A stretch of 64,000 nucleotides of DNA from JAXMEB01 sp046348545 (lineage in GTDB: Bacteria; Pseudomonadota; Gammaproteobacteria; Berkiellales; Berkiellaceae), in NCBI GenBank assembly GCA_046348545.1, contig JAXMEB010000002.1, positions 1 through 64,000 of the forward strand. Reading direction: 5' to 3'. Every line of letters starts with the position of its first letter. The stretch's first letter is position 1. The notes under the pieces were generated by a model. That model ran no database searches. It was not told where the DNA came from and worked only from the letters and a program-made list of their open reading frames with translations. A program made the translations under genes and the position numbers. Positions 53,532 through 60,844 of this stretch are shown here, one piece after another.

Positions 53532-54215
53532 ATGCGTGCAATGATTATGGCAGCAGGCAGAGGACAACGACTAAGGCCGATCACGGATACCTTACCAAAG
53601 CCATTGGTGATGGTGAATGAAAAACCATTGATTGTGCACCACTTAGAAGCACTACAATCTATTGGTATTACGGATATCGTGATTAATCTAGGCTATTTAG
53701 GCGATAAAATCCGATCTGCTTTAGGTAAAGGGCAAGCATTTGGTGTGAATATTGCTTATTCGATTGAAACGACCTTGCTGGAAGTGGGCGGAGGCGTTGC
53801 ACATGCTTTACCGTTGTTGGGGGAAGAGCCGTTTTTGCTGATCAATGGGGATATTTGGACAGATTATCCGTTACGAAATCTATTAAACTATCCGGTCAAA
53901 CTTGCTCATATTGTATTGGTGCCTAACCCAGATCACAATTTGAAGGGAGACTATGGTTTAATAGAGGACAATGTGATCAATCGAGAGGCTAGCCTTACGA
54001 CTTACACGTATACAGGGATTGGGGTGTTTCGACCCAATTTATTCAAAGGAATAGAAGGTATCTATCCTCTCACGACATTATTGGAGAAGGCTCAAGCTCA
54101 AGCGGGGTTAACAGGAGAGCTCTTTCGAGGGCGATGGTCTGATGTTGGCACGATTGCGCGGCTTCAAACCTTAAGAAATTGTTTAGCAGATTGCACACCG
54201 TTCAAATCGAATTAA
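53532..54215 (+). CDS. murU: MurNAc-1-phosphate uridylyltransferase
   Basis: A 227-residue nucleotidyltransferase. ATG 53532 gives MRAMIMAAGRGQRLRPITD, the GxGxRLRP signature, followed by LPKPLVMVNEKPLI, and LLINGDIWTDYPL with the metal-binding Asp. It sits ten bases after amgK and would convert MurNAc-1-P to UDP-MurNAc. The upstream extension of the frame is amgK sequence. Confidence 0.87.
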   Translation: MRAMIMAAGRGQRLRPITDTLPKPLVMVNEKPLIVHHLEALQSIGITDIVINLGYLGDKIRSALGKGQAFGVNIAYSIETTLLEVGGGVAHALPLLGEEPFLLINGDIWTDYPLRNLLNYPVKLAHIVLVPNPDHNLKGDYGLIEDNVINREASLTTYTYTGIGVFRPNLFKGIEGIYPLTTLLEKAQAQAGLTGELFRGRWSDVGTIARLQTLRNCLADCTPFKSN

Positions 54216-54218
54216 ATC

Positions 54219-55040
54219 ATGTATATTTTTGGCAAACTCATTGGATCGATTTTTGGATTCTTGCTGATAGGCAACATTTTAGGGGTCGTATTGGGTCTGT
54301 ATTTAGGTCATCTATTTGATAAAGGCTTAAAGCAAAATTTGCTGCCGTTTTTAGGTAGACCCGCGAGAGGAGGGATTGGCCAAAAACAATTTTTCAAAAC
54401 GACTTTTCTCATCATGGGATATCTTGCCAAACTCGATGGGCGAGTTAGCGAAAGAGAAATTAACGTGGCTCGTTTGGTGATGGACAGATTGAGTCTGGAT
54501 GCAGATCAAAAGCGCGAAGCGATAGAGTATTTCACACAAGGCAAGGAGCAAGATTTTGATTTCAAAGAGACGCTCAGCAGTTTTGCTCATCAATGCAGAC
54601 ATCAACCACAGATTTCAGAGCTTTTTTTAGATTTACAAGTACAAGGTGCTATGGCTGATGGCCGGATGATTGGCTCCAAGCGCCAAGTCTTGATTCAAAT
54701 CTGTAGTGCTTTGAGGATACCCAATTCAATTTTATATAATCTTGAAACGCAATATCACAAACAGTCAGGACAAGACTCAACGACAGGTTCATCTCGAGGG
54801 CACCAGTATGCAGCTTCACCGGTCAGTGAATTAGCTGAATCCTACAAAATACTGGGGGTTGATAGAACAGCAACAGATGTCCAGATTAAAAAAGCTTACC
54901 GAAAACTGGTTAGTCAAAATCATCCCGATAAACTGGTTTCAAAAGGCCTTCCCCCTGAGATGATTAAATTAGCGACCGAGAAAACCCAGAAAATTCATAA
55001 AGCCTATGAGATTGTTCAGCAGGCTAGAGGGATGAAGTAA
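54219..55040 (+). CDS. djlA: Membrane-anchored DnaJ-like co-chaperone
   Basis: A 273-residue protein with a single N-terminal glycine-rich TM segment (residues 8-32), a TerB-like central helical domain (FFKTTFLIMGYLAKLDGRVS) and a C-terminal J domain with YKILGVDRTATDVQIKKAYR and the HPD motif in QNHPDKL. Architecture and length match DjlA. It follows murU after three bases. Confidence 0.92.
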   Translation: MYIFGKLIGSIFGFLLIGNILGVVLGLYLGHLFDKGLKQNLLPFLGRPARGGIGQKQFFKTTFLIMGYLAKLDGRVSEREINVARLVMDRLSLDADQKREAIEYFTQGKEQDFDFKETLSSFAHQCRHQPQISELFLDLQVQGAMADGRMIGSKRQVLIQICSALRIPNSILYNLETQYHKQSGQDSTTGSSRGHQYAASPVSELAESYKILGVDRTATDVQIKKAYRKLVSQNHPDKLVSKGLPPEMIKLATEKTQKIHKAYEIVQQARGMK

Positions 55041-55121
55041 GGTTATCGCGTATTGAGAAGGCACACTGTTCTCATAGAGGCCAAACTCTAACCACCTGAT
55101 TATAAAGGAAAAATAGTTTAG

Positions 55122-55158
55122 TTTGACAATAATGCAGTCTGATTGCATAATTGTCAAA
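55122..55158. promoter_or_regulatory. Palindromic promoter/operator of the DUF4143 ATPase gene
   Basis: TTTGACAATAATGCA (55122-55136), seven bases, TGCATAATTGTCAAA (55144-55158): 15-base arms with one mismatch. The arms contain TTGACA (55123-55128) and, 17 bases later, CATAAT (55146-55151), a near-consensus sigma-70 promoter. The ribosome site AAAGGAGG overlaps the end of the palindrome, so any mRNA leader is very short. Symmetry suggests a dimeric repressor covering the promoter. Confidence 0.7.
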
Positions 55159-55167
55159 GGAGGCTGT

Positions 55168-56340
55168 ATGATCCCTCGTTCATTGTCAGAAAGTGTATTA
55201 AGGCTTGCGAAGCAATTTAGTGTTTTGAGTGTCACGGGACCCCGACAATCTGGGAAAACCACCCTTATTAAGGCGTGCTTTCCGAAGCACCATTATGTTA
55301 CATTGGAAAACTTAGACAGTCGTTCTTTTGCTCAATCTGATCCTAAAGGTTTTCTAGAGCAATACGACAATGGCATTGGCATCATCTTAGATGAGGTCCA
55401 AAATGCACCCGATCTGCTTTCCTATATCCAAGGTTATGTGGATACTTCACCTCAAGCGGGTTTTTATATTTTGTCTGGATCACAAAATTTTTTAGTCAAT
55501 CAAGCTATCTCTCAATCATTGGCGGGCAGGGTAGCAATCATAAATTTATTGCCACTCTCAATGATCGAGCTTAATGATGGTGGTAGGCGGCCCGCTACAT
55601 TTTTAGAAGCGATCTTTAAAGGCGGGTATCCTAAAATATATGCTAGTGACATTTCACCACTAGATTGGTATCCGAATTATATCAGAACTTATTTAGAGCG
55701 TGATGTTCGTCAAATTAAGCATATAACCGATCTGGTGTCTTTTCAAAAATTTATTAAGTTATGCGCTGGTAGAACAGGGCAAATATTAAACATGGCCTCA
55801 CTTGCGCTTGATGCAGGCATTAGCCCTAATACCGCAAAATCCTGGCTCTCGCTTTTAGAAGCAAGTTACATTATTCATCTTCTGCAACCTTATTATAAGA
55901 ATTATAATAAGCGAGTCATTAAAAGTCCGAAACTGTATTTTTACGATACGGGTCTAGTCTGCTCACTACTGAATATTGAATCGCAGGAACAGTTAATCAC
56001 GCATCACATGAAAGGGGAGCTTTTTGAAACGTTCATCCTATCGGAGTTCATTAAGTATCGTTCTAATAAAGCTAGGAATCCTCAATGCTACTATTGGCGT
56101 GATCAGCAGGGGCACGAGATAGACTGTTTGTTCGAAACAGCAGATCGTGTTATTCCTATAGAAATAAAATCAAGTCAGACAGTGAATCTGAATTTTTTTA
56201 GAGGACTAGAAGATTGGTATAAAATATCAGGCACTGATCAGCCTAATGGTTTTATTGTCTATGGCGGAATGGAGCATCAAAGACGAAAAGAGGCACGTAT
56301 ATTGCCCTGGCATGATATTGCAAAGATATTTGAGTCTTGA
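55168..56340 (+). CDS. AAA+ ATPase with DUF4143 domain
   Basis: A 390-residue protein. ATG 55168 lies five bases after AAAGGAGG. Walker A is TGPRQSGKTTL near the N-terminus, Walker B is GIILDEVQNAP, and ILSGSQNFLV is the sensor. The C-terminal DUF4143 part includes LYFYDTGLVCSLLNI, and FETFILSEFIKYR, YWRDQQGHEIDC and PIEIKSSQT resemble a degenerate PD-(D/E)XK nuclease motif (E-x-K). Role unknown; such genes are common singletons in bacteria and archaea. It is under an unusual palindromic promoter. Confidence 0.85.
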   Translation: MIPRSLSESVLRLAKQFSVLSVTGPRQSGKTTLIKACFPKHHYVTLENLDSRSFAQSDPKGFLEQYDNGIGIILDEVQNAPDLLSYIQGYVDTSPQAGFYILSGSQNFLVNQAISQSLAGRVAIINLLPLSMIELNDGGRRPATFLEAIFKGGYPKIYASDISPLDWYPNYIRTYLERDVRQIKHITDLVSFQKFIKLCAGRTGQILNMASLALDAGISPNTAKSWLSLLEASYIIHLLQPYYKNYNKRVIKSPKLYFYDTGLVCSLLNIESQEQLITHHMKGELFETFILSEFIKYRSNKARNPQCYYWRDQQGHEIDCLFETADRVIPIEIKSSQTVNLNFFRGLEDWYKISGTDQPNGFIVYGGMEHQRRKEARILPWHDIAKIFES

Positions 56341-56361
56341 TTGAACCAGGGCTTTAGTTTA

Positions 56362-56755
56362 ACCCCAGTTCGGGGTTTTTTGGGAACTATCGTCATCCCG
56401 CACAGCGGTCATCACACGAAGTGTGTAGCGTCTGATGCGGGACCCAGAATTTTATCAAATCTCAGCTAATATACCCACAACAGATGATTTTTCGGGTAGG
56501 CGCCGAGCGTTCGAGTCGCAGGAGTCTACACAAAGTACATGACTGCGGTGAGAATCGCGAAGGCAACAACCCCGAAAATTCAGCTGTGAAGGGTATAATT
56601 TGATTGCTGATATTTTTAAAGGCTGAATCGCATAAGCGGCCAAGGCCGCGTGAATACTAGATTCCGCATCACACGCTGCGCACTTTGTGCGCTTATCGCT
56701 GTGCGGAATGACGTCATTACAAACCAACCCCGCCTTCAAAAACTCCGAACTGAGG
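56362..56755 (+). repeat. Family B dispersed repeat, copy 2, interrupted by family A
   Basis: The ends are ACCCCAGTTCGG and CCGAACTGAGG. Without the nested element it is 268 bp and almost identical to the copy at 2874-3142 (269 bp). The interruption falls between AATCTCAGCTAA and ATTTGATTGC. Confidence 0.9.
56470..56597 (+). repeat. Family A palindromic element, copy 7, nested in family B (128 bp)
   Basis: It runs from TATACCCACAACAG to GTGAAGGGTATA. The uninterrupted family B copy reads AACTGATAATTTG at the same place, so the family A element replaced a single TA by TA-element-TA. This gives both the boundaries and a TA target duplication. Confidence 0.93.
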
Positions 56756-56760
56756 TTAAT

Positions 56761-57132
56761 TTATCTATTTTTTAATAAATCTCTAATTTCAGTGAGTAGT
56801 GCCACTTCATCGCTTTTAGGGGGTGCTTCAGCGGCTTGCTTTTTCTGAAACCGAGTCATCATTTTAATCATAACGAAAATAGCCAAAGCGATGATCGTAA
56901 AGTCGATGATGGATTGGAGGAAGAATCCCCATTTTACAGTTGCTTGACCTACTACAAGAGTTAGTCCCGATATATTAACGCCGCCTAGCAGCAATCCAAT
57001 TAAGGGCATGACCAGACCATCGACAAAAGCAGTGACGATTTTGCCGAATGCTGCGCCGATGATGACCGCAACGGCTAAATCAACTACGTTGCCACGCATC
57101 GCAAAGGCTTTAAATTCAGACAAAAATGACAT
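56761..57132 (-). CDS. mscL: Large-conductance mechanosensitive channel
   Basis: A 123-residue membrane protein starting MSFLSEFKAFAMRGNVVDLAVAVIIGAAFG, here abbreviated to its motif FAMRGNVVDLAVAVIIGAAF, with VMPLIGLLLGG and the cytosolic LLTEIRDLLKNR tail. Both TM helices are present and the length is typical. It relieves hypo-osmotic pressure. Confidence 0.95.
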   Translation of the reverse strand: MSFLSEFKAFAMRGNVVDLAVAVIIGAAFGKIVTAFVDGLVMPLIGLLLGGVNISGLTLVVGQATVKWGFFLQSIIDFTIIALAIFVMIKMMTRFQKKQAAEAPPKSDEVALLTEIRDLLKNR

Positions 57133-57213
57133 ACGCTATTCCGTATTAAATAACTATATGATTTTTATAGTCTAAAATTTTGACTCCCGCAAGGAAATCA
57201 GTAAGCGACACAT

Positions 57214-57735
57214 ATGAACTCGCTTCGAGAACTGCAAATAACCTTTCAAGCGACGGTACTCCAAGAAGATACGAAATTAGTTGGGGTTTCAAATAATGCT
57301 AGACTGAAGATTTATTATCATAGCATTCGGACTAAGCATTTTCAGGCACTGAAAAAATTATATCCGACAATTTATAAATTAGTTGGGGCGGCTTTCTTTG
57401 GGCAGCTTAGTAAAGAGTATCAAATGGTGCATCCTTCATCACATTGGTCTTTGAGTGAGTTTGGTCGATGGTTGCCAGATTTTTTATCGAGCTACGCTCC
57501 AGTGCAACATTTGACCTATCTGCCGGAAGTCGCTCAATTAGATTGGGGTATACAGGAAGTGCTTCAGGATGGTCAATCTCGCTTATTAATATTTGCATTT
57601 CCTGTGCTCGATATTTGGAAATTTTGCCAGGGCGCTATCAATAGAAAGGATAGATTACACTTGGAATCTGCAGGTCAAAATCTGCTCTTGAAGTTAAATC
57701 AATTTGAGCTTGAAATTCAAAGAATTGATTGCTGA
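57214..57735 (+). CDS. HvfC/BufC N-terminal (DUF2063) domain protein, short
   Basis: A 173-residue protein with the DUF2063 pattern: an N-terminal helix with LQITFQATVLQ, RLKIYYHSIRTKHFQAL, LYPTIYKLVGAAFF and the FGRWLPDFLSSY segment, ending just past LPEVAQLDWG. Typical HvfC-type proteins are about 250 residues and sit beside DUF692 (HvfB/BufB) genes; here the C-terminal part is short and no DUF692 gene is adjacent. It may be an orphan or truncated member. Confidence 0.7.
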   Translation: MNSLRELQITFQATVLQEDTKLVGVSNNARLKIYYHSIRTKHFQALKKLYPTIYKLVGAAFFGQLSKEYQMVHPSSHWSLSEFGRWLPDFLSSYAPVQHLTYLPEVAQLDWGIQEVLQDGQSRLLIFAFPVLDIWKFCQGAINRKDRLHLESAGQNLLLKLNQFELEIQRIDC

Positions 57736-57839
57736 CCTAGTACCGTTAATTATTATTTTTTATTATTATTTTTTCAGGAATTTTTATTGAGGCTATTCAG
57801 ACAAAATGTTATACCAGCTCGAATAAAGGTTTTAAAAGT

Positions 57840-59060
57840 ATGCATCCTGCTCAACCCCTCATAGATAAGATAAACAGTGTAAATGCAGAAGATCAAGCTG
57901 AGCTTTTAGAGTTCGCTAGATTCTGTAAAAAATTTCAAGATGACTTAGATGTTAATTGGATTCACCATTTTTTAAATGCACAACGTCTTAAGGAAGGAAA
58001 GGATGAGAAAAAAGAAATGGAAATTGGTGTTGATGAAAAAATTACGTTCAGAGCGGCGATGGTTACAGACTACCTGAAGAGCCATGATATCGATGATGAT
58101 TCTCTCACTGTGAAAATAGAGCAAATCGATGGTGCTTTGTATAAGGTATTGTCGAAGGCGTTTAAAAATAAAATTGATGGGATTGAGTGTAATGGTCTGG
58201 AGCACGGAGAAGTTACGGCAGTAATGACTGCATTTCAAATCGCAAAACATAATCAATACCAATTCCCAAAAGCTGAGGAAGATCCAAAGTTGGTCAACGC
58301 TGGTGAATATATTCGAGATAGGATTGAAAAGGCAGAAAAGGCAGAAAAGGCAGTAAAATTCCTTGCGGCCGCAGAACTAAAGGTTGCGAAAGAAATCGCG
58401 AGGTATCGTCAAGCATCGAATGCACCCCAAAAAGGCATTTTCCATATGTCACCTTCCAGGTCAAGAGGTGCTTTAGCCGTTTTAGAAAAGTATAAGAGTC
58501 AATTGTTGGAGGCCAGGACAGCTGTTATGGCTTTAGACCCAACGGCCAAAGATTTTAAAGACCAGTTAGATGAAAAATTAATTGATTTATCTAAAAAAGC
58601 AGAAGTCTGTTACAACCATCCGGCCATTAAAAAAGCGCCGTCCACGCATCGGTTGTTTCAGTGGATATTAGATGGATTGGAATCCGCAGGGCTTTATCGT
58701 TCTAAAGCTTCTGAGGCAGCTGTGATCATACGTTCAAACATTGATAGTTATATCACTGAAAATAAGAGAGAGGCGTTATTTACCAATGCTGAGCGAAAAG
58801 CAGTCCAAGAGGTGTTATTGCTGGATAAGAGGTTACAGAAATTGAATCAAGAAAAACCTGAGCAAGTTGATGATGCTCAAAAAATAGCATTTGAATCGTT
58901 CGGAATTAAAGTACGAACTAAACAAGACATCGAAACTGACAAAAGGAACGTCGAGACAAAAAAAGAAATGCATTTGGAGAATGCAAAAACGAAAACACTC
59001 TATGAGGCTATTAAAGTCTACGATGAACCCAAGCAAGATAGAGGGATCAAGAAGTCTTAG
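57840..59060 (+). CDS. Helical protein of unknown function, effector candidate
   Basis: A 406-residue charged, predicted mostly helical protein that I do not recognise. It starts MHPAQPLIDKINSVNAEDQ. The central region has ERIEKAEKAEKAVKF-like repeats and the end is lysine-rich (DEPKQDRGIKKS). No signal peptide, TM segment or enzyme motif. There is no good ribosome site before ATG 57840; the leader is AT-rich. The last 14 bases overlap the convergent EamA gene. Codon use is similar to the neighbours. Confidence 0.6.
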   Translation: MHPAQPLIDKINSVNAEDQAELLEFARFCKKFQDDLDVNWIHHFLNAQRLKEGKDEKKEMEIGVDEKITFRAAMVTDYLKSHDIDDDSLTVKIEQIDGALYKVLSKAFKNKIDGIECNGLEHGEVTAVMTAFQIAKHNQYQFPKAEEDPKLVNAGEYIRDRIEKAEKAEKAVKFLAAAELKVAKEIARYRQASNAPQKGIFHMSPSRSRGALAVLEKYKSQLLEARTAVMALDPTAKDFKDQLDEKLIDLSKKAEVCYNHPAIKKAPSTHRLFQWILDGLESAGLYRSKASEAAVIIRSNIDSYITENKREALFTNAERKAVQEVLLLDKRLQKLNQEKPEQVDDAQKIAFESFGIKVRTKQDIETDKRNVETKKEMHLENAKTKTLYEAIKVYDEPKQDRGIKKS

Positions 59061-59943
59061 CTAAAGGCCGTTTAACGGAAAGACATGCAATCCCGCTCGG
59101 TATTAACAGCAAAGCCAGCTGGATAGAGAGGGTGATCGCTTCATGCAATATGAGCGAAGAAAATAGAACACCGAAAATAGGCACACCTAAGAATCCCAAC
59201 GAAACGGTAATAGAGGGGAGTTCTTTACCCACTATCATAGCCGCAAAATTCCCAATCGCGGTCCCAATGAGGCCGGTATAGACGAGCGTCATGATGAGGG
59301 GTGCATTCCATTCAGCGACAGGATGAGGATCGATATAAAAGGCCAGTGCTAGGGTGGGTAGGGCACCCACTAGAAATTGCCAAGGGAGCAACTCCAGTGG
59401 CGACCGATGCCATCTGAGATTTCGGGCCGCTAAAATGGAGATGGCCATGCAGAATGCGGCTGCTAATAAGGTTAGATTGCCTAAAATAGTTTGGCGGTCA
59501 GACCAATCGATTGTCCAAGGGCTAAATAGGACTAAAACGCCAGACATCCCCAATCCAAAGCCCATCCATTTTAAAAAAGTCGCTTTTTCGTTAAACCATA
59601 AGATCGCAATGGGGAGCACCCAAAGAGGGGTTGTGTAACTTAGGATGGCAGAACGCCCTGCGTCCACAAACTGTAGGCCGATATTGATGAGTATCGTAAA
59701 AATCCCCATTTGGAGTAAGCCAATGCTTAAGATTAAAGGTAAATCTCGTTTGGAAGGAAAAACCAACTTTCCCAAGAATTTAACCACGACAAATGAGCTG
59801 ATTGTGGCAATGATGAGACGACAAGTCGTGAACCAAATAGGCGATAAATATTGGATGCCGATTTTGTTCATGGGCCAGCTTAAGCCCCAAATGAGCATCA
59901 CAGATAAGAATAACCAATAGATTTTTGTCTTAGAACGAAGCAT
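59047..59943 (-). CDS. EamA/DMT-family transporter, last gene of the inositol operon
   Basis: A 298-residue membrane protein with ten hydrophobic segments in two EamA repeats (WGLSWPMNKIGIQYL near the N-terminus; FLGVPIFGVLFSSLILHEAI near the end). ATG 59943 begins MLRSKTKIYWLFLSVMLIWG, the usual first TM helix. The frame could start at 60006 inside iolE. Its start is 11 bases after the iolE stop with a hairpin between them. Substrate unknown; context suggests an inositol pathway metabolite, but EamA proteins are not known inositol importers. Confidence 0.78.
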   Translation of the reverse strand: MLRSKTKIYWLFLSVMLIWGLSWPMNKIGIQYLSPIWFTTCRLIIATISSFVVVKFLGKLVFPSKRDLPLILSIGLLQMGIFTILINIGLQFVDAGRSAILSYTTPLWVLPIAILWFNEKATFLKWMGFGLGMSGVLVLFSPWTIDWSDRQTILGNLTLLAAAFCMAISILAARNLRWHRSPLELLPWQFLVGALPTLALAFYIDPHPVAEWNAPLIMTLVYTGLIGTAIGNFAAMIVGKELPSITVSLGFLGVPIFGVLFSSLILHEAITLSIQLALLLIPSGIACLSVKRPLAKTS

Positions 59944-59965
59944 GAGAGGGATGTTAATCCCTCTC
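59944..59965 (-). promoter_or_regulatory. Hairpin between iolE stop and EamA start
   Basis: GAGAGGGA (59944-59951) and TCCCTCTC (59958-59965) form a perfect eight-base stem that includes the iolE stop codon and abuts the ATG at 59943. The upstream arm on the mRNA (AGAGGG) is the only purine-rich ribosome site, so the hairpin would hide it unless ribosomes translating iolE open it. No T run follows, so a terminator is less likely. Confidence 0.4.
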
Positions 59966-60844
59966 TCCAATGAGTGCAACCAGTGTATCGTACCCTTTTT
60001 TAGCATAGACCGCTGCAGGGATGCTGTCTGAATATTGTTCGGCTTCTACAACGACCCAGCCTGTATAATTAATCGATTTCAGTTTATCGATGACCGCTTT
60101 GAAGTTGATGGGACCATCGCCTGGGACGGTAAAGACACCGGCTATCACGGCATCTAAAAAGCTTAAGTTTTGTTTTAGGGATTGTTGTAGAACCTCGATT
60201 CGAACATCTTTGCAATGAACGTGAGCAATACGATGACTCAAGTGATCCAAGACAAATTGGATATCTCCCTTTGCATAAGCGAGATGTCCCGTATCCAGAA
60301 CCAGGCCAACATCATCTGTGGTATGTTCGACGAGCATTTCAATGTCGCCTTGAGTCTGAATCAGCGTACCCATATGATGATGGACGGCTAACCTTAAGCC
60401 CGCATCAGCGACATGCTTTGCAAGTTCGGATAGCTTTTCACCATAGTGACGCCAGTTGGTCACCATCATTTCAGGCCGATGTGAGAGCGCCACATGTTGC
60501 TGACCGTGAATGCATTCACTCGTTTCGGCATAGATCAGAACATCACAACCCATGGTTTTGAGCAACGCCAGCTGATCTTGCAGGGCTGTTCGTTCCTCCG
60601 TCACGGAACGAGCTACTAAATGTCCGCTATACCACCCTGATATCAAAGCAAGCTGATATTGTTCTAGCAAAGGATACAGTTGACTCGCTTCTCGTGGGAA
60701 ACGATGTCCTAATTCAATGCCTGCAAAGCCAATTTGCTGAGCTTCGCTCAGACATGTTTCAAGAGAAATATGACCGCCCAATTGCGGGAGGTCATCGTTC
60801 GTCCAACAGATCGGGTTTACACCGATTTTGATATTATGATTCAT
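59954..60844 (-). CDS. iolE: myo-Inosose-2 dehydratase
   Basis: A 296-residue xylose isomerase-like TIM barrel protein: IGVNPICWTNDDLPQLGG at the start, GFAGIELGHRFP, VHHHMGTLIQT, GLVLDTGHLAYA with metal ligands, and IAHVHCKDVR. It dehydrates scyllo-inosose to the diketone. The ATG overlaps the right end of a family A-type element that separates it from iolD, and AGGGGG within that element is its ribosome site. Confidence 0.93.
   Translation of the reverse strand: MNHNIKIGVNPICWTNDDLPQLGGHISLETCLSEAQQIGFAGIELGHRFPREASQLYPLLEQYQLALISGWYSGHLVARSVTEERTALQDQLALLKTMGCDVLIYAETSECIHGQQHVALSHRPEMMVTNWRHYGEKLSELAKHVADAGLRLAVHHHMGTLIQTQGDIEMLVEHTTDDVGLVLDTGHLAYAKGDIQFVLDHLSHRIAHVHCKDVRIEVLQQSLKQNLSFLDAVIAGVFTVPGDGPINFKAVIDKLKSINYTGWVVVEAEQYSDSIPAAVYAKKGYDTLVALIGERD

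Larger units (their letters stand above)
56341..56760. other. Intergenic region filled by nested repeats
   Basis: No gene is supported. Almost all of this gap between the ATPase and mscL is a family B element (56362-56755) carrying a family A element (56470-56597) inside it. Confidence 0.85.
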
